Shown here piece after piece: positions 1-9,026 of a DNA stretch of 64,000 nucleotides. Source of the DNA: VBWE01 sp943372645 (lineage in GTDB: Bacteria; Bacteroidota; Bacteroidia; Palsa-965); assembly GCA_943372645.1 (NCBI GenBank), contig CALRZN010000011.1, forward strand, positions 1 to 64,000, given 5' to 3'. The position numbers were made by a program, and so were the translations under genes. The notes beneath the pieces are model-generated. The model saw only the letters and a list, made by a program, of their open reading frames with translations. It did not search any database and was not told the DNA's origin. The stretch's first letter is position 1. Each line of letters begins with the position of its first letter.

Positions 1-64
1 GGCAGTCAAGAACAGTGATGTAAGATCGTTTAAAACCTGTTCTCGACTGACGCTCGAACTGACG
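1..64. repeat. Hairpin repeat family 1, copy 1 (cut by window start)
   Basis: The right arm at 37-64 pairs with a left arm of which only 1-15 lie in the window; the 21-nt loop is 16-36. The same element recurs at 9027-9103 in opposite orientation, with an identical right arm apart from one base and a loop that matches in reverse complement at 20 of 21 positions. Both copies lie just downstream of a gene end, so they may act as transcript ends, but no T-run follows. Confidence 0.8.
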
Positions 65-80
65 GTAAAATAATATCTAT

Positions 81-1427
81 TTAGGCAACTACCGGCGACT
101 CCTCCCCGCTTTCCACAGCCTGTTGTTCAGCCGGTGCTTTCAGTTCGGCGGTGGCCAGCATCAGCGTCATGAGCATGACTACCTGGATGGTAAACGGATT
201 AAGCGAGGCCGTGAGCCACGATTCGAACGAAACGGAAAACAGCACGGCATACATTACCGGCAACGCGAGTTTGGATTGTTTTGCGCCTTTGATGAAGCTG
301 GAAATAAATCCGCCGAGGTACGCTATTAATCCGAGCAGCCCCGTATCGAGCCACATGGTTAAATACGAATTGTGCGCGTTGCCCTGGTGGCCGAGCAAAC
401 TCAGCTCCACAAAGTGTTTGCGGAACAGGTACTCGGTGTAGTTAAATCCGTACCCGAAGAAAAACGGCCCGTCCTGGATGTTGAGCCAGCAATAACTCCA
501 CGCAATAATGCGTCCCGAGCCCGACTCCAGCGTTTCCACACGGAAGTATTCCTGCAGCCCGAACGAATAAATAATGCTTTCGAAATTGAGCATGAGGTAC
601 TGATACCCCAGCGAAATTGTTAAAAAGATAAGAAACCCGAGCACCGGCGAAAACCGGTACAGGTAACGGAAACCGAAAAAGATAAGCAACGCCAGCAACG
701 CACTCCGCGAATTGCAGAGCAGTATAGATGCCACCGCAACACCGTAAATAAACCAGCGTTCGTAGCGCGTAAACACCTTCCCGATTTCGGTATCCACGTA
801 CACAAAAATCATGGTGAACAGGAACACAAAAATGCCCAGGCCGTTCGGGTTACCGAGTATGCCGGTGTAACGGCCCTGCAGCGTAACAAGCTCCGGGCGC
901 AGCACGCGCAGCGCAAAACCAACCACCAGCAACATTGTCGTAAAAAACACCAGGTTCCTGAAAAACACCGGGCCCTGTGTGCGCCACGCCGTCATGATGT
1001 AATTGGGTACCACCAGCAAAATAAGGAAATACGAAAGTGTTTTCTGCGCCGCCGGTCCGATGGTCTGCGAATAAATCAACCCGATAAGTGCAAAGGCAAA
1101 AAACGGAAGAAAGCGCAACACAATCTTGTTCATCGGCAGAAAACTTTCGCGGAACAAAAGCATTCCCCCGGCCATCATCAGCACACAAAAATCTTTGGCC
1201 TGCGCCGCAAACGCCATGCTCTGCTGCCGGCTGTCGCTGAGCATGAGGATGAGGAAAAAGCCGAGCAGCGCTTCATCAAAACGGCCCTGGTTTATCAAAA
1301 TCAGCAGCGAAAGCGGGATCACCACAATCGCCAGCGGTCCGCCATACATGCCCACGAGCAGCCATACCAGCAGCAGCAACAGGAAGCTGCGTTTGGTGCG
1401 GAGGAAATCGAAGAGGCCCGGGAACAT
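81..1427 (-). CDS. O-antigen ligase / polymerase family membrane protein (Wzy_C type)
   Basis: This polytopic inner-membrane protein has about a dozen hydrophobic segments. A long periplasmic loop contains SGRIIAWSYC and the AHNSYL motif typical of the Wzy_C (PF04932) family, which polymerises O-antigen or ligates it to lipid A core. The reading frame is open to 1499, but I prefer the ATG at 1427. The protein from there (MFPGLFDFLRTKRSF) goes straight into the first membrane span, and a TACTTTTA box resembling the -7 element lies in the upstream stretch that the longer start would translate. It stands alone, with a second family member at 59082-60551. Polymerase versus ligase cannot be told from sequence. 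Confidence 0.85.
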   Translation of the reverse strand: MFPGLFDFLRTKRSFLLLLLVWLLVGMYGGPLAIVVIPLSLLILINQGRFDEALLGFFLILMLSDSRQQSMAFAAQAKDFCVLMMAGGMLLFRESFLPMNKIVLRFLPFFAFALIGLIYSQTIGPAAQKTLSYFLILLVVPNYIMTAWRTQGPVFFRNLVFFTTMLLVVGFALRVLRPELVTLQGRYTGILGNPNGLGIFVFLFTMIFVYVDTEIGKVFTRYERWFIYGVAVASILLCNSRSALLALLIFFGFRYLYRFSPVLGFLIFLTISLGYQYLMLNFESIIYSFGLQEYFRVETLESGSGRIIAWSYCWLNIQDGPFFFGYGFNYTEYLFRKHFVELSLLGHQGNAHNSYLTMWLDTGLLGLIAYLGGFISSFIKGAKQSKLALPVMYAVLFSVSFESWLTASLNPFTIQVVMLMTLMLATAELKAPAEQQAVESGEESPVVA

Positions 1428-1614
1428 TTTGTTTGGTTGCTTGTTGGGGTTAAAAGTACGGAATTTGGGGAAAGTCCATCGTTCAGCACGGATTAACACT
1501 TGTTAAGCCGAAGACATGAATCGCACTTTCGCCGGGGTGAATTATGCACAAAATCCGGTCAGACAAAAAACATCACCGGAAAGCAGCTACAATCCCCGGT
1601 ATCGAATGATAAAC

Positions 1615-2565
1615 TCAGTTTTTAAACGTCTTTGGAACTGCCGGGTCGGTATAAATTACATAATCGCCCAGCTTTTTATTTTCAGTGGGATCAATGTTGG
1701 CTGGAAATTTTTCACCACCGTCAATACAGGAAATAATAAGAATCCGCAGTTTCGGATTGTATTTTTTTAATTGGGTAACTGCGCCAAATCCTTCATCACT
1801 GTGGAAACGCCCGTTCAACTGGAGCACCTTGGCATTTTTATTTTTCTTAAACACCTGGCTTATGGAATACGCCATGGCTGCATCCCATAACGACTGGGAG
1901 TGAACAATAAACGGGGGCATCATGCTGTTGGCAACCGGGGCTGCTTTTTTTGTAGTGTCTTTTGTGGTAATACCGGCATTCGTACCGTCAGCCATCAGCC
2001 CCGTAAACTTTTCGTAATAGGCTCCGGTTGCCGTATCATAAGGCAAGGGCGGTAAAAACGTTTTTGCTGTTGCCGACAATTCATTAAGTGCGTTGCGGCC
2101 TTTTCGTGCAGCAATATTCACATACCGTGCAGGAGCATTTCCGGCAACTACTTTTATTTTTTTCTCTTTTGCAAATTCAATCATCGGCCTGTAATCCTTG
2201 TAGTTGCTCCAGGTGCGGGCTTCTTTCAGAAAGTTTTTCTCGCGGATCAGTCCCTGCAGATATTCATCCAAAACCACCTGGCAGTCCGTTTCAAACATTT
2301 CCATACTTAATGTGGTTTTATCACCATACGAATTATATAACCCTTTCAGTAATTCGTTTTGCAGGTAATGCGCAACCGAGTCATTATGCTCTTCGCCAAA
2401 AAACACCACGTCATAGTTTTTCATTTCCGAAACAATGTCGTCCAGCGTAAATTCTTTGGCTGTTTTTGAAGCATAAATTTTATAGTGCCCCGTGTTAAGC
2501 CCGCCCTTGTGAAAGGTAAAGGACAGCGACAGAAGCGCAACAGTGATTATCACCAGGTTTTTCAT
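1615..2565 (-). CDS. ChaN family (haem-binding-uptake-like) protein
   Basis: This 316-residue protein has an N-terminal signal sequence (about residues 1-20). The core has the motif VVFFGEEHNDSVAHYLQNEL, followed by LSMEMFETDCQ and VAGNAPARYV, the hallmarks of the ChaN/Tiki-like superfamily (PF04187). Campylobacter ChaN binds stacked haems at the outer membrane, and other members are proposed metalloproteases, so the activity here is uncertain. No lipobox cysteine is evident, so periplasmic or secreted location is inferred. A perfect TAnnTTTG box lies 17 bp upstream of the ATG. It appears monocistronic. Confidence 0.85.
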   Translation of the reverse strand: MKNLVIITVALLSLSFTFHKGGLNTGHYKIYASKTAKEFTLDDIVSEMKNYDVVFFGEEHNDSVAHYLQNELLKGLYNSYGDKTTLSMEMFETDCQVVLDEYLQGLIREKNFLKEARTWSNYKDYRPMIEFAKEKKIKVVAGNAPARYVNIAARKGRNALNELSATAKTFLPPLPYDTATGAYYEKFTGLMADGTNAGITTKDTTKKAAPVANSMMPPFIVHSQSLWDAAMAYSISQVFKKNKNAKVLQLNGRFHSDEGFGAVTQLKKYNPKLRILIISCIDGGEKFPANIDPTENKKLGDYVIYTDPAVPKTFKN

Positions 2566-2582
2566 AGTGTGAGTCTTATGAT

Positions 2583-2590
2583 CAAATCTA
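2583..2590 (-). promoter_or_regulatory. Bacteroidota-type -7 box upstream of the ChaN gene
   Basis: Read on the minus strand the sequence is TAGATTTG, a full match to TAnnTTTG. A TTTG lies 16 bp further upstream, in the region expected for the -33 element. The box supports the start chosen at 2565. Confidence 0.55.
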
Positions 2591-3031
2591 CATATTAATG
2601 CCAGCCCAAATGAATTGCCCGGTGAAAAACTTTTTGTGTGTGCGTTTTGTTGTTTTTACTGCCACGACTTCTGGACTGCATAAAGTCCTGAAAACAAAAG
2701 CGGTAGCACGTTCGGTGCGAGGCTGCGTTTTTTATGTTTGTTTTCCGGGCTGATGAAAATCATTAAAATGGAGGTGGAATATGATTGGGGTTGGCGGTGT
2801 AATTTGTGCTTTAAATTAGTTTGTGGCGCAGGCAGGTGCAATTACTTCGGTAACTCATTTATCCTGCTCCACAGGAAATGGCCAATGGTGTCGGCTTTGT
2901 TTTTGTAGCGTTGCAGCAACAGGTGTGAACTATCCGATGTAAACCCGTCTGGGGGGGCTTTCTTTAACAGATATTGATTTCTGGGTAAATATAGTTTCGT
3001 TTAATGGCAGGTTGTTTTAACGTTTTGGGGC

Positions 3032-3107
3032 TTGGCGAAGGTGGCGATTTTCACCACAAATGTATCTGCAGAGCACTGAACCGCCAATTTCTTGCAGGTG
3101 CTGTTAT
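3032..3107. repeat. Cassette-boundary-like hairpin element next to an AT-rich accessory gene
   Basis: TTGGCG at 3032-3037 pairs with CGCCAA at 3082-3087, with an inner GGTG/CACC hairpin. The element ends in GCTGTTAT (3100-3107), 11 bp from the stop of the accessory gene at 3119. This style of sequence recalls elements I associate with single-gene insertions in Bacteroidota, and its position after the stop codon recalls an attC site, but canonical attC core sites (GTTRRRY/RYYYAAC) are not clearly present. The rest of the 553-bp gap 2566-3118 holds only the ChaN promoter and no gene I can support. Confidence 0.4.
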
Positions 3108-3118
3108 ACTCCGTTTTA

Positions 3119-3487
3119 CTATTGAATGTTATCAAGATACTTCCTTAAACCAAGTTCTATTTTAGATTTTCCAGAAATAGAGTTTTCATAAAATAAAGTC
3201 CTAAAACTTGACACATCAAATGGTAGTTTGTCTCTTTTTTTATCGCAAATGAGAATTGTTGGTTTTTGAATTGCATGAGCGTAACCAATTTCATAAAAGA
3301 CGTTAGGATTGTCAGGAGTTATGTCTGCAACTATTACACTTGCTTCCTTGATACTTCTTATGATGTCATTTAAAATTGGAGTGCTTGAAAAGAACTCATC
3401 AGCCCTTATTACTTCATAACCTGCCTTTTCAGAGACAGGAACTATCACATCCTTGTAAAGCGCATTGAATTCGTCTGTAAATTGCAT
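3119..3487 (-). CDS. C-terminal fragment: TIR / nucleoside 2-deoxyribosyltransferase-like domain
   Basis: This 122-residue open segment contains VIVADITPDNPNVFYEIGYAHA, the conserved core of TIR-like and nucleoside 2-deoxyribosyltransferase-like proteins, in which the Asp and the YEIG glutamate line a nucleotide pocket. Such domains often occur in prokaryotic stress and antiphage proteins. The ATG used here is probably internal to the larger gene at 3119-4024, since FVV-MQFT is a continuous motif once the frameshift at 3534-3541 is corrected. Enzymatic activity is not demonstrable from sequence. Confidence 0.7.
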   Translation of the reverse strand: MQFTDEFNALYKDVIVPVSEKAGYEVIRADEFFSSTPILNDIIRSIKEASVIVADITPDNPNVFYEIGYAHAIQKPTILICDKKRDKLPFDVSSFRTLFYENSISGKSKIELGLRKYLDNIQ

Positions 3488-3515
3488 TACAACAAAAAGC
3501 TTAGGTTTAATAGAT

Positions 3516-3905
3516 TCAACATGTATGTCTGATAAAAAAAACTTCGTTATCCGAAGTAATTCTGAACGATAATGGCGCTAAAGTCAAGTTAAGGTTTTGT
3601 TCACAATAAAGTATATTATTAATGAACAATTTTGCATCTGAACCTAACATTTCAAACCTAACTGATATTTCTTCATTATCATTAAACTGAGTTAAACCTC
3701 CGTTGGCCGTTATTTCATTATTTGTGTTTGAAATAATTGCAAAGGATTTATACTGTAGAGACAAGCCAACAGCATATTCAGTTCCTTTATTTGGCTTATC
3801 CCATGTTAGTAAAACACCTGTATTCTTACTTGCTGCTTTGAACTTAAAAGATATTGTCCCTTGATAAAAGTTAACATCTGTCCTTATCTCGGAAGGTTGT
3901 TCCAC
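3516..3905 (-). CDS. Middle fragment: LamG/concanavalin-like beta-sandwich domain
   Basis: This 129-residue open segment has the alternating beta pattern of a LamG-like or DUF1080-like sandwich: YQGTISFKFKAASKNTGVLL, then YAVGLSLQYKSFAI, ISVRFEMLGSDAKLFINNIL. It is probably the ligand-sensing half of the larger interrupted gene. The only start in this frame is a GTG at 3905. The real gene start is likely the ATG at 4024, reached through the A8 run at 3932-3939. Confidence 0.65.
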   Translation of the reverse strand: MEQPSEIRTDVNFYQGTISFKFKAASKNTGVLLTWDKPNKGTEYAVGLSLQYKSFAIISNTNNEITANGGLTQFNDNEEISVRFEMLGSDAKLFINNILYCEQNLNLTLAPLSFRITSDNEVFFIRHTC

Positions 3906-4282
3906 AGATTTTGCGGGTTTACCATCATTTGTTTTTTTTCTTTAAATTCAGGAACATAATGTACAACACCATCGTGTACTTTTGTTTTTTTTCCTGATAG
4001 AACTGCAATGTTTTTTATCTTCATAGTTTTATTTATTCAGTTAGTGTATTTCAATTGAAGGGTGCGATTTCTCTCCATTGTCATTTCAAAATGGCTTATC
4101 ACTCGTTTATATAAGCACCTTTCCCCCTTAAAAAGCTCACCAATCTAACCAAACCCCAGCCAGACATGCGCACCTTACAAGTCGGGGTATTTATTTTAAA
4201 CCGTTATTCAAGCTAAATTAATAAAATAAGTAAAATAAACGCGATTTAATAAATATATAACCATTTAAAGTTTATAAACCCC

Positions 4283-5173
4283 CTACCACTCCACCCCAAC
4301 CCCCACCGGACAATGATCCGAAGCATGAGGCCGCTCCTTCCCCACCCCGTCAAAACGCGGCCCGGTGTATTGTTTCACATTCCCCGCAAGCCCCTTGCGC
4401 ACAATAGCCGGTTTTACGGTCGGATTGGCCTTCGCCAGGGCTTTGGAAAGGAAAATATAATCCAGCTGGTTAATTTCTTTGCCGTAGGCGTGCGTCCAGC
4501 GGTCGGTTTCGGGCAGGCGTTCTACGATGTTTTCCATCCAGCCGGTGTCGAGCAGCGTTTTAATGGCTTTGCTGGGTTGGTAATCGTTCAGGTCGCCGAG
4601 CATGATCCAGTTTTTTTCACCGGCTTTTTCGCCGAAGCGTTCGGTGAGTATTTTCACCACTTCTTTGGCCTGCAGTTCGCGGCGGGCGGCTGTTTCTTCG
4701 CGGCCTCCTACCATTGATTTAAAATGGTTTACAAACAGGTGCAGCGTTTTACCTTTTATAGTAAGTGCCACTTCGAGGCAGTCGCGCGAAAAGATGTAGG
4801 AGCTGCCGCTGCGGCGGTACTGATGCGTCTGCGCATAATCAAACGGGTATTTGCTCAGCACGGCCACGTCAATCAGGCGCGGATCGTTGCCGTCAATCAG
4901 CATTTTGTATTTGTATTTGCCGCCGAGGTAGGCCGCGTTAAAGTTTTTCAGTGCCTCCATGTTTTCCACTTCCTGCAGGGCGATGATGTCGGGTTTCAGT
5001 TCAAGAATGGCGGCCGCGGTAATTTCGCGTTCCTTGTCTTTTACCACTTCAAATTTTTTCGGATCAATTATAAATCCATTGGTAACTGCGGCATCGGCGC
5101 TGGTTTTCGATTCGAACTTGTAGCGCAGAAAGAGGTTCTCGCAATTAAAGGTGGCAATGGTGAGTTTTGGCAT
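4283..5173 (-). CDS. Endonuclease/exonuclease/phosphatase family protein
   Basis: This 296-residue protein has the family motifs in order: TFNCENLF near the N-terminus, DIIALQEVENME, VNHFKS, GDLNDYQ and a C-terminal ASDHCPV. These are the metal-binding and catalytic Asn/Glu/Asp/His residues of the EEP (PF03372) fold. No signal peptide is seen, so it may be cytoplasmic. Members cleave nucleic acid backbones, phosphoinositides or sphingomyelin, and the substrate is not predictable. It is transcribed alone. A GGTAGT-7nt-ACTACC inverted repeat (5188-5206) lies just upstream and could be an operator. Confidence 0.9.
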   Translation of the reverse strand: MPKLTIATFNCENLFLRYKFESKTSADAAVTNGFIIDPKKFEVVKDKEREITAAAILELKPDIIALQEVENMEALKNFNAAYLGGKYKYKMLIDGNDPRLIDVAVLSKYPFDYAQTHQYRRSGSSYIFSRDCLEVALTIKGKTLHLFVNHFKSMVGGREETAARRELQAKEVVKILTERFGEKAGEKNWIMLGDLNDYQPSKAIKTLLDTGWMENIVERLPETDRWTHAYGKEINQLDYIFLSKALAKANPTVKPAIVRKGLAGNVKQYTGPRFDGVGKERPHASDHCPVGVGVEW

Positions 5174-5362
5174 AACGGTAGAATTTTGGTAGTATACTAA
5201 ACTACCACGAGACTACAACCAGGGCAATGCGTGAATAAAAATGACGCGACAGCCAGTACATACCCGGAAACAGCGGAACGTAAACAAAACGAAGGCAGAG
5301 CCGTTTACAAACGGACATTCGGAAGACGAAGAGCCGCTATACGGACATTCGAAGCAGGATGG

Positions 5363-5785
5363 TTACAGTATTGTAGCGAACAAACCGATCAATGCAATTA
5401 TAATATAGCCGGTTAATCCCCCCGCCCCTGCGTAGTCCTTTGCCACGCGCTGTCCGAACATTAAAGCCGCAAAAGCCAGCAGCACCACCAGGAATGCATA
5501 AAACAGGCACACATGCACCGCCCGGAAATCAAACGTGGCCAGCACCAGTCCGGCCACACACAGCAGCCCGCCGGCCAGTTCGAGCAAGGTAATAACCGGG
5601 AGCAGCAAACCGACCGTATTGGCCAGGAAGGTTTTCGAAAAATGGCTTTTCAGAAATTCCTTGTTGCCCTTGTAATCAAGCAGTTTGTCAAGCCCCGATT
5701 GGATCATCACGATGGCCATGATTAACGCCGCAGCCAGGGCAACGTATTCCGCCGTATAGATACGATATAATGAAAGCAGGAGCAT
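5363..5785 (-). CDS. DoxX family membrane protein
   Basis: This small inner-membrane protein of about 140 residues has four hydrophobic segments. The arrangement GLDKLLDY, then LELAGGLLCVAGL, and the loop before the last two spans match DoxX/DoxD-like proteins (PF07681), which are linked to quinone- or thiol-related redox functions. The frame is open to 5845, but the ATG at 5785 is preferred because a perfect -7 box (TATATTTG) sits 18 bp upstream, inside the longer reading. It is divergent from the outer-membrane barrel gene at 6075. Confidence 0.8.
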   Translation of the reverse strand: MLLLSLYRIYTAEYVALAAALIMAIVMIQSGLDKLLDYKGNKEFLKSHFSKTFLANTVGLLLPVITLLELAGGLLCVAGLVLATFDFRAVHVCLFYAFLVVLLAFAALMFGQRVAKDYAGAGGLTGYIIIALIGLFATIL

Positions 5786-5802
5786 ATTTCTTTGTTGTTC
5801 AG

Positions 5803-5810
5803 CAAATATA
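5803..5810 (-). promoter_or_regulatory. -7 box for the DoxX gene
   Basis: TATATTTG on the minus strand is a perfect TAnnTTTG match, 18 bp from the chosen ATG. It argues against the longer reading from 5845. Confidence 0.5.
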
Positions 5811-5875
5811 AACATTCGCATACGTAAACCGGCTGCAACCAGCACGTAATCCTTTAAAACAAAAAATGCTGAATA

Positions 5876-5919
5876 CTTGAAAATTGAGCATTGAGATAGT
5901 TGAACATTGAAAATTGAAA
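5876..5919. repeat. Short AT-rich dispersed repeat (ATTGAAAATTGA type), copy 1
   Basis: Alternating motifs TTGAAAATTGAGCATTGAG and GTTGAACATTGAAAATTG occupy this stretch. The same words occur in opposite orientation at 19978-20012, and a shorter piece at about 62920-62930. They look like simple intergenic filler repeats rather than a gene. Confidence 0.55.
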
Positions 5920-6046
5920 AAAAACATTTTGGATAAACGATCTATCCTGATAATACAATCCTAAAAGAACCCCAATCAGTAATACCATTTAACCCAAATT
6001 AACCTTACTCCGCGCCGCATTAACTCCTGCGGATTTGCTGCTGCTG

Positions 6047-6054
6047 TAATTTTG
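6047..6054 (+). promoter_or_regulatory. -7 box for the outer-membrane barrel gene
   Basis: TAATTTTG, a perfect TAnnTTTG match, ends 20 bp before the ATG at 6075. Confidence 0.5.
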
Positions 6055-6074
6055 CAGCAACAGAACAACTCTTT

Positions 6075-8876
6075 ATGCGTTTATTCCTTTTCACGATTTT
6101 TTTCAGCTGCGCATTTTTCCTGCAGGCGCAAACCGGCACGGTAACCGGCTTTCTGCGTGATACCTTGCACAACCCGGTGGCTTCGGCTACCATTACGTTG
6201 CAGAATGCGGCCGACTCGTCGCTGGTGGCGTTTACCATTACGGGCAGCGATGGCCGTTTTCTGTTCCGCAACCTGAAAGATGCCACGTACCGGGTTACCA
6301 CGGCGCACCTCGCCTATCACGGGGCAGCGAAACGGTTTACCATAAATGCTGAACATAAAAACGTGGTGCTGGATACCATAAAGCTGTTTGACAAAACCAT
6401 GCAGCTGAAAGAATTTGAGTTTGTGGACGAGGCGCCGCCCGTTACCATGCGCGGCGATACGCTGGAGTTTAACGCAGGTTCATTTAAAACAGCGCCGGAT
6501 GCAGCGGTGGAAGAACTGCTGAAAAAACTGCCGGGTGTGGAAATTCTGCAGGACGGCACCATCCGCGTAAACGGGCAAACGGTTTCTAAAATACTCGTGG
6601 ATGGAAAAGAATTTTTCGGCAGCGATCCGAATATCGCCTCGAAAAACCTGCCCGCCGATGCCATTGACAAGGTGCAGGTGTTTGACAAAAAAAGCGACGC
6701 CGAAGTGCTTACCGGCATGAACGACGGCAGCAAAGATCAGACGATTAACCTCACGCTGAAAGCCGACAAAAAGAAAGGTGCTTTCGGCACGGCTGTTGCC
6801 GGTTACGGAACTGACAACCGGTACCGCGGTAAACTGAATGTAAACCGGTTTAATAACGGGCAGCAGCTGGCCGTGCTTGCCAATGCGAACAACATTAACG
6901 AGCAGCCGTTTTCGTTTATGGACATGCTCAGTTTTATGGGTGGCCTGCAGAACAGCGGCGGCAACGGCATGCAGATCACCATACGTGGTGATGACAACAG
7001 CGGCATAAGCAGCCTGCTCAATCCGCAGCGGAAAGGCAATAACGACAACTGGTCAACCGGTTTCAGTTTTGGTGATGACCTGGGCAAAAAGAAAAACATC
7101 CAGTTTACCGGCAGTTATTTTTACAACCGCCTGCACCCCGTGCTGCGCGAACACAATGCACGCACTTACTTCCTGCCCGATTCAACGTACAGCAGCAGCA
7201 GCGATGAAACGAGCGACGGTTACACCGACAATCACCGGCTCAACTTCCAGCTGCGTGTAAAAACCGATTCGCTGGGCGGGCTGTTTCGTTGGGCGCCTTC
7301 GTTTAACATGCAGAACGGACGCACCACCGCAATGGAAAACACCAACTGGTACAACGCCGCCGGACACGCCACCAACAGCATTGAACGTGTAACACTGTCG
7401 GGCAGCGATGGTATTAATTTCGCGAATGAACTGTTGTATCAGAAACCATTAGCCAAACGCGGACGTTCGTTCAGCACACAACTGAGCAGCGCCTACAAAA
7501 CCGGGAAAGCAAATCAGCTCAATTACAACAACGCGAACCTGGAACTGAACGACAGCACCAGCATCAACAATGCATTCAGCCGCCGCCTCACGCAGCTTAC
7601 CAATGTGCATACGGAACTGTTCCGTGCCGGTTATACGGAACCGCTCGGTAAAAAATGGCTCGCCGAACTTGCAGTCAAAGCCGGCCGAGACGACAACAGC
7701 AATGCGCGCAATACGTACGATTACAATTCCACAAGCGATGATTATGACCTGCGGTTTGATTCGCTGAGCAACAGTTACCGCACAAACTGGAACTATGCAC
7801 AGGCTGCAGGGAAAGTAAAATGGAACGCAGGCAAATTAACACTCACGGGCGGACTTGCACAGCAGCTTTCGCAACTGCGGGGCATTGATGCAGGCACAGA
7901 ACAGTTCAGCCGCAACTATACGCACCTGCTGCCTTCGGGGCAACTGGTGTACAGTTTTACAAAGTACCGCGAGCTGACGATCAATTACAACAGCAGTGTG
8001 GAAGCGCCCGCCCTGCAACTGCTGCAGCCGGTTACCGATGCCACCAATCCGTTTTACATCAGTAACGGCAACACGGCGCTTGCCCCGGAAAAAAGCAATG
8101 CGGTGAATTTTGATTTTCACATCGTTAACCCGTTTGAAAACCGGCACTTCTTTTTCGCAGGCAACCTGCAGCAAACGGTTAACCGCATTACCACATCGGA
8201 CAGTGTAACGGCAAACGGCATTACGTTTTCACGCCCGGTAAACGGTGGTGCGGGGTATGAAGCCACTGTTTTCTCCGGCATCGAGTTCCCGATCCGCAAA
8301 CTGAAAAGTACCATCAGCATTGAACCGGAAGTGAGTTACGAGCAGTTTCCGACCTACATCAACGGTGTAATAAACAAAGGCACAACCCTGCTCTACCGCC
8401 CGGCGGTGAACTGGTTCATCAATGGCGGCGATAACTTCAACGCCTCGCTGCACGCACGTTACACGATTTCCGATGCCACGTATTCGTTCAGCAACAGCAC
8501 GTATCGTTTTACCAAACAGAATTACGGCGTAAGTTTCACCTGGCGCATGCCGAAATCGTTTACCCTCGAAAGCGATTTCAGTTACATCTTCAACGCCAGC
8601 AGCACCGGCATCAGCACCGACTTCCCGCTGTGGAAAGCCTCGCTGAACAAACAGTTCGGGAAAACAAAACGCGCCGGTTTAAAACTGAATGTGTATGACA
8701 TCCTGAACCGCAACAACGGCATCACGCAAAATGCCGGTCCGGGTTACATCGAAGACCAGACCTACACCATTTTGAAACGGTACGCGTTACTCAGTTTTTC
8801 GTGGAAGCTGAACAAACTCGGCGGCGAAGCACGGCGCGGGGGAATGGAGATACGGATTGGCGGGAATGAGGAGTAG
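6075..8876 (+). CDS. Outer-membrane beta-barrel protein with carboxypeptidase-regulatory-like N-terminus (PF14905 type)
   Basis: This 933-residue protein has a signal peptide (residues 1-19, ending LQAQ), then a CarboxypepD_reg-like domain (about 21-100: TGTVTGFLRDTLHNPVASAT). Next comes a plug-like region with LKKLPGVEILQDGTIRVNGQ and DGKEFFGSDPNIASKNLP, and a long beta-rich barrel to the C-terminus. This is the TonB-dependent-receptor-like OMP_b-brl_3 architecture common in Bacteroidota. No partner SusD lipoprotein is adjacent, so a SusCD glycan-uptake role is unlikely. The ligand is unknown. Confidence 0.9.
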   Translation: MRLFLFTIFFSCAFFLQAQTGTVTGFLRDTLHNPVASATITLQNAADSSLVAFTITGSDGRFLFRNLKDATYRVTTAHLAYHGAAKRFTINAEHKNVVLDTIKLFDKTMQLKEFEFVDEAPPVTMRGDTLEFNAGSFKTAPDAAVEELLKKLPGVEILQDGTIRVNGQTVSKILVDGKEFFGSDPNIASKNLPADAIDKVQVFDKKSDAEVLTGMNDGSKDQTINLTLKADKKKGAFGTAVAGYGTDNRYRGKLNVNRFNNGQQLAVLANANNINEQPFSFMDMLSFMGGLQNSGGNGMQITIRGDDNSGISSLLNPQRKGNNDNWSTGFSFGDDLGKKKNIQFTGSYFYNRLHPVLREHNARTYFLPDSTYSSSSDETSDGYTDNHRLNFQLRVKTDSLGGLFRWAPSFNMQNGRTTAMENTNWYNAAGHATNSIERVTLSGSDGINFANELLYQKPLAKRGRSFSTQLSSAYKTGKANQLNYNNANLELNDSTSINNAFSRRLTQLTNVHTELFRAGYTEPLGKKWLAELAVKAGRDDNSNARNTYDYNSTSDDYDLRFDSLSNSYRTNWNYAQAAGKVKWNAGKLTLTGGLAQQLSQLRGIDAGTEQFSRNYTHLLPSGQLVYSFTKYRELTINYNSSVEAPALQLLQPVTDATNPFYISNGNTALAPEKSNAVNFDFHIVNPFENRHFFFAGNLQQTVNRITTSDSVTANGITFSRPVNGGAGYEATVFSGIEFPIRKLKSTISIEPEVSYEQFPTYINGVINKGTTLLYRPAVNWFINGGDNFNASLHARYTISDATYSFSNSTYRFTKQNYGVSFTWRMPKSFTLESDFSYIFNASSTGISTDFPLWKASLNKQFGKTKRAGLKLNVYDILNRNNGITQNAGPGYIEDQTYTILKRYALLSFSWKLNKLGGEARRGGMEIRIGGNEE

Positions 8877-9026
8877 TTGTTCTGTTTAAAACAGATCAAT
8901 TACTAAACGATGTTTATTATAAAATAGCTGCGGTAACAGTTTGCAATTTGCAGTTTTGCAGTTTGCAGTTCTGTTCGTATTAAAAAGCAAGATTGTTTGC
9001 TATCGGCCGTTCGGATCGTTTGCTAC

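Larger units (their letters stand above)
3119..4024 (-). pseudogene. LamG-like + TIR/deoxyribosyltransferase-like two-domain gene, interrupted by two homopolymer frameshifts
   Basis: Reading from the ATG at 4022-4024 gives MKIKNIAVLSGKKTKVHDGV and continues to an A8 run (minus strand; 3932-3939). Adding one A there joins the frame of the LamG-like segment. At a second A/T8 run (3534-3541), removing one base gives EVFLSDIHVESIKPKLFVV followed directly by the next segment, MQFTDEFNALYK. The two shifts are opposite, so start and end are in the same frame (537 bp apart, divisible by 3) and total length is unchanged. The repaired protein would have about 301 residues. The gene is clearly more AT-rich than its neighbours, suggesting transfer. 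Sequencing error, decay and phase variation are all possible causes. Confidence 0.75.

Noticed and set aside
2656..2841. Minus-strand frame of 61 codons in the gap after the ChaN gene
   Set aside because: The predicted peptide is low in structure, lacks any recognised motif and has no start signal; likely chance.
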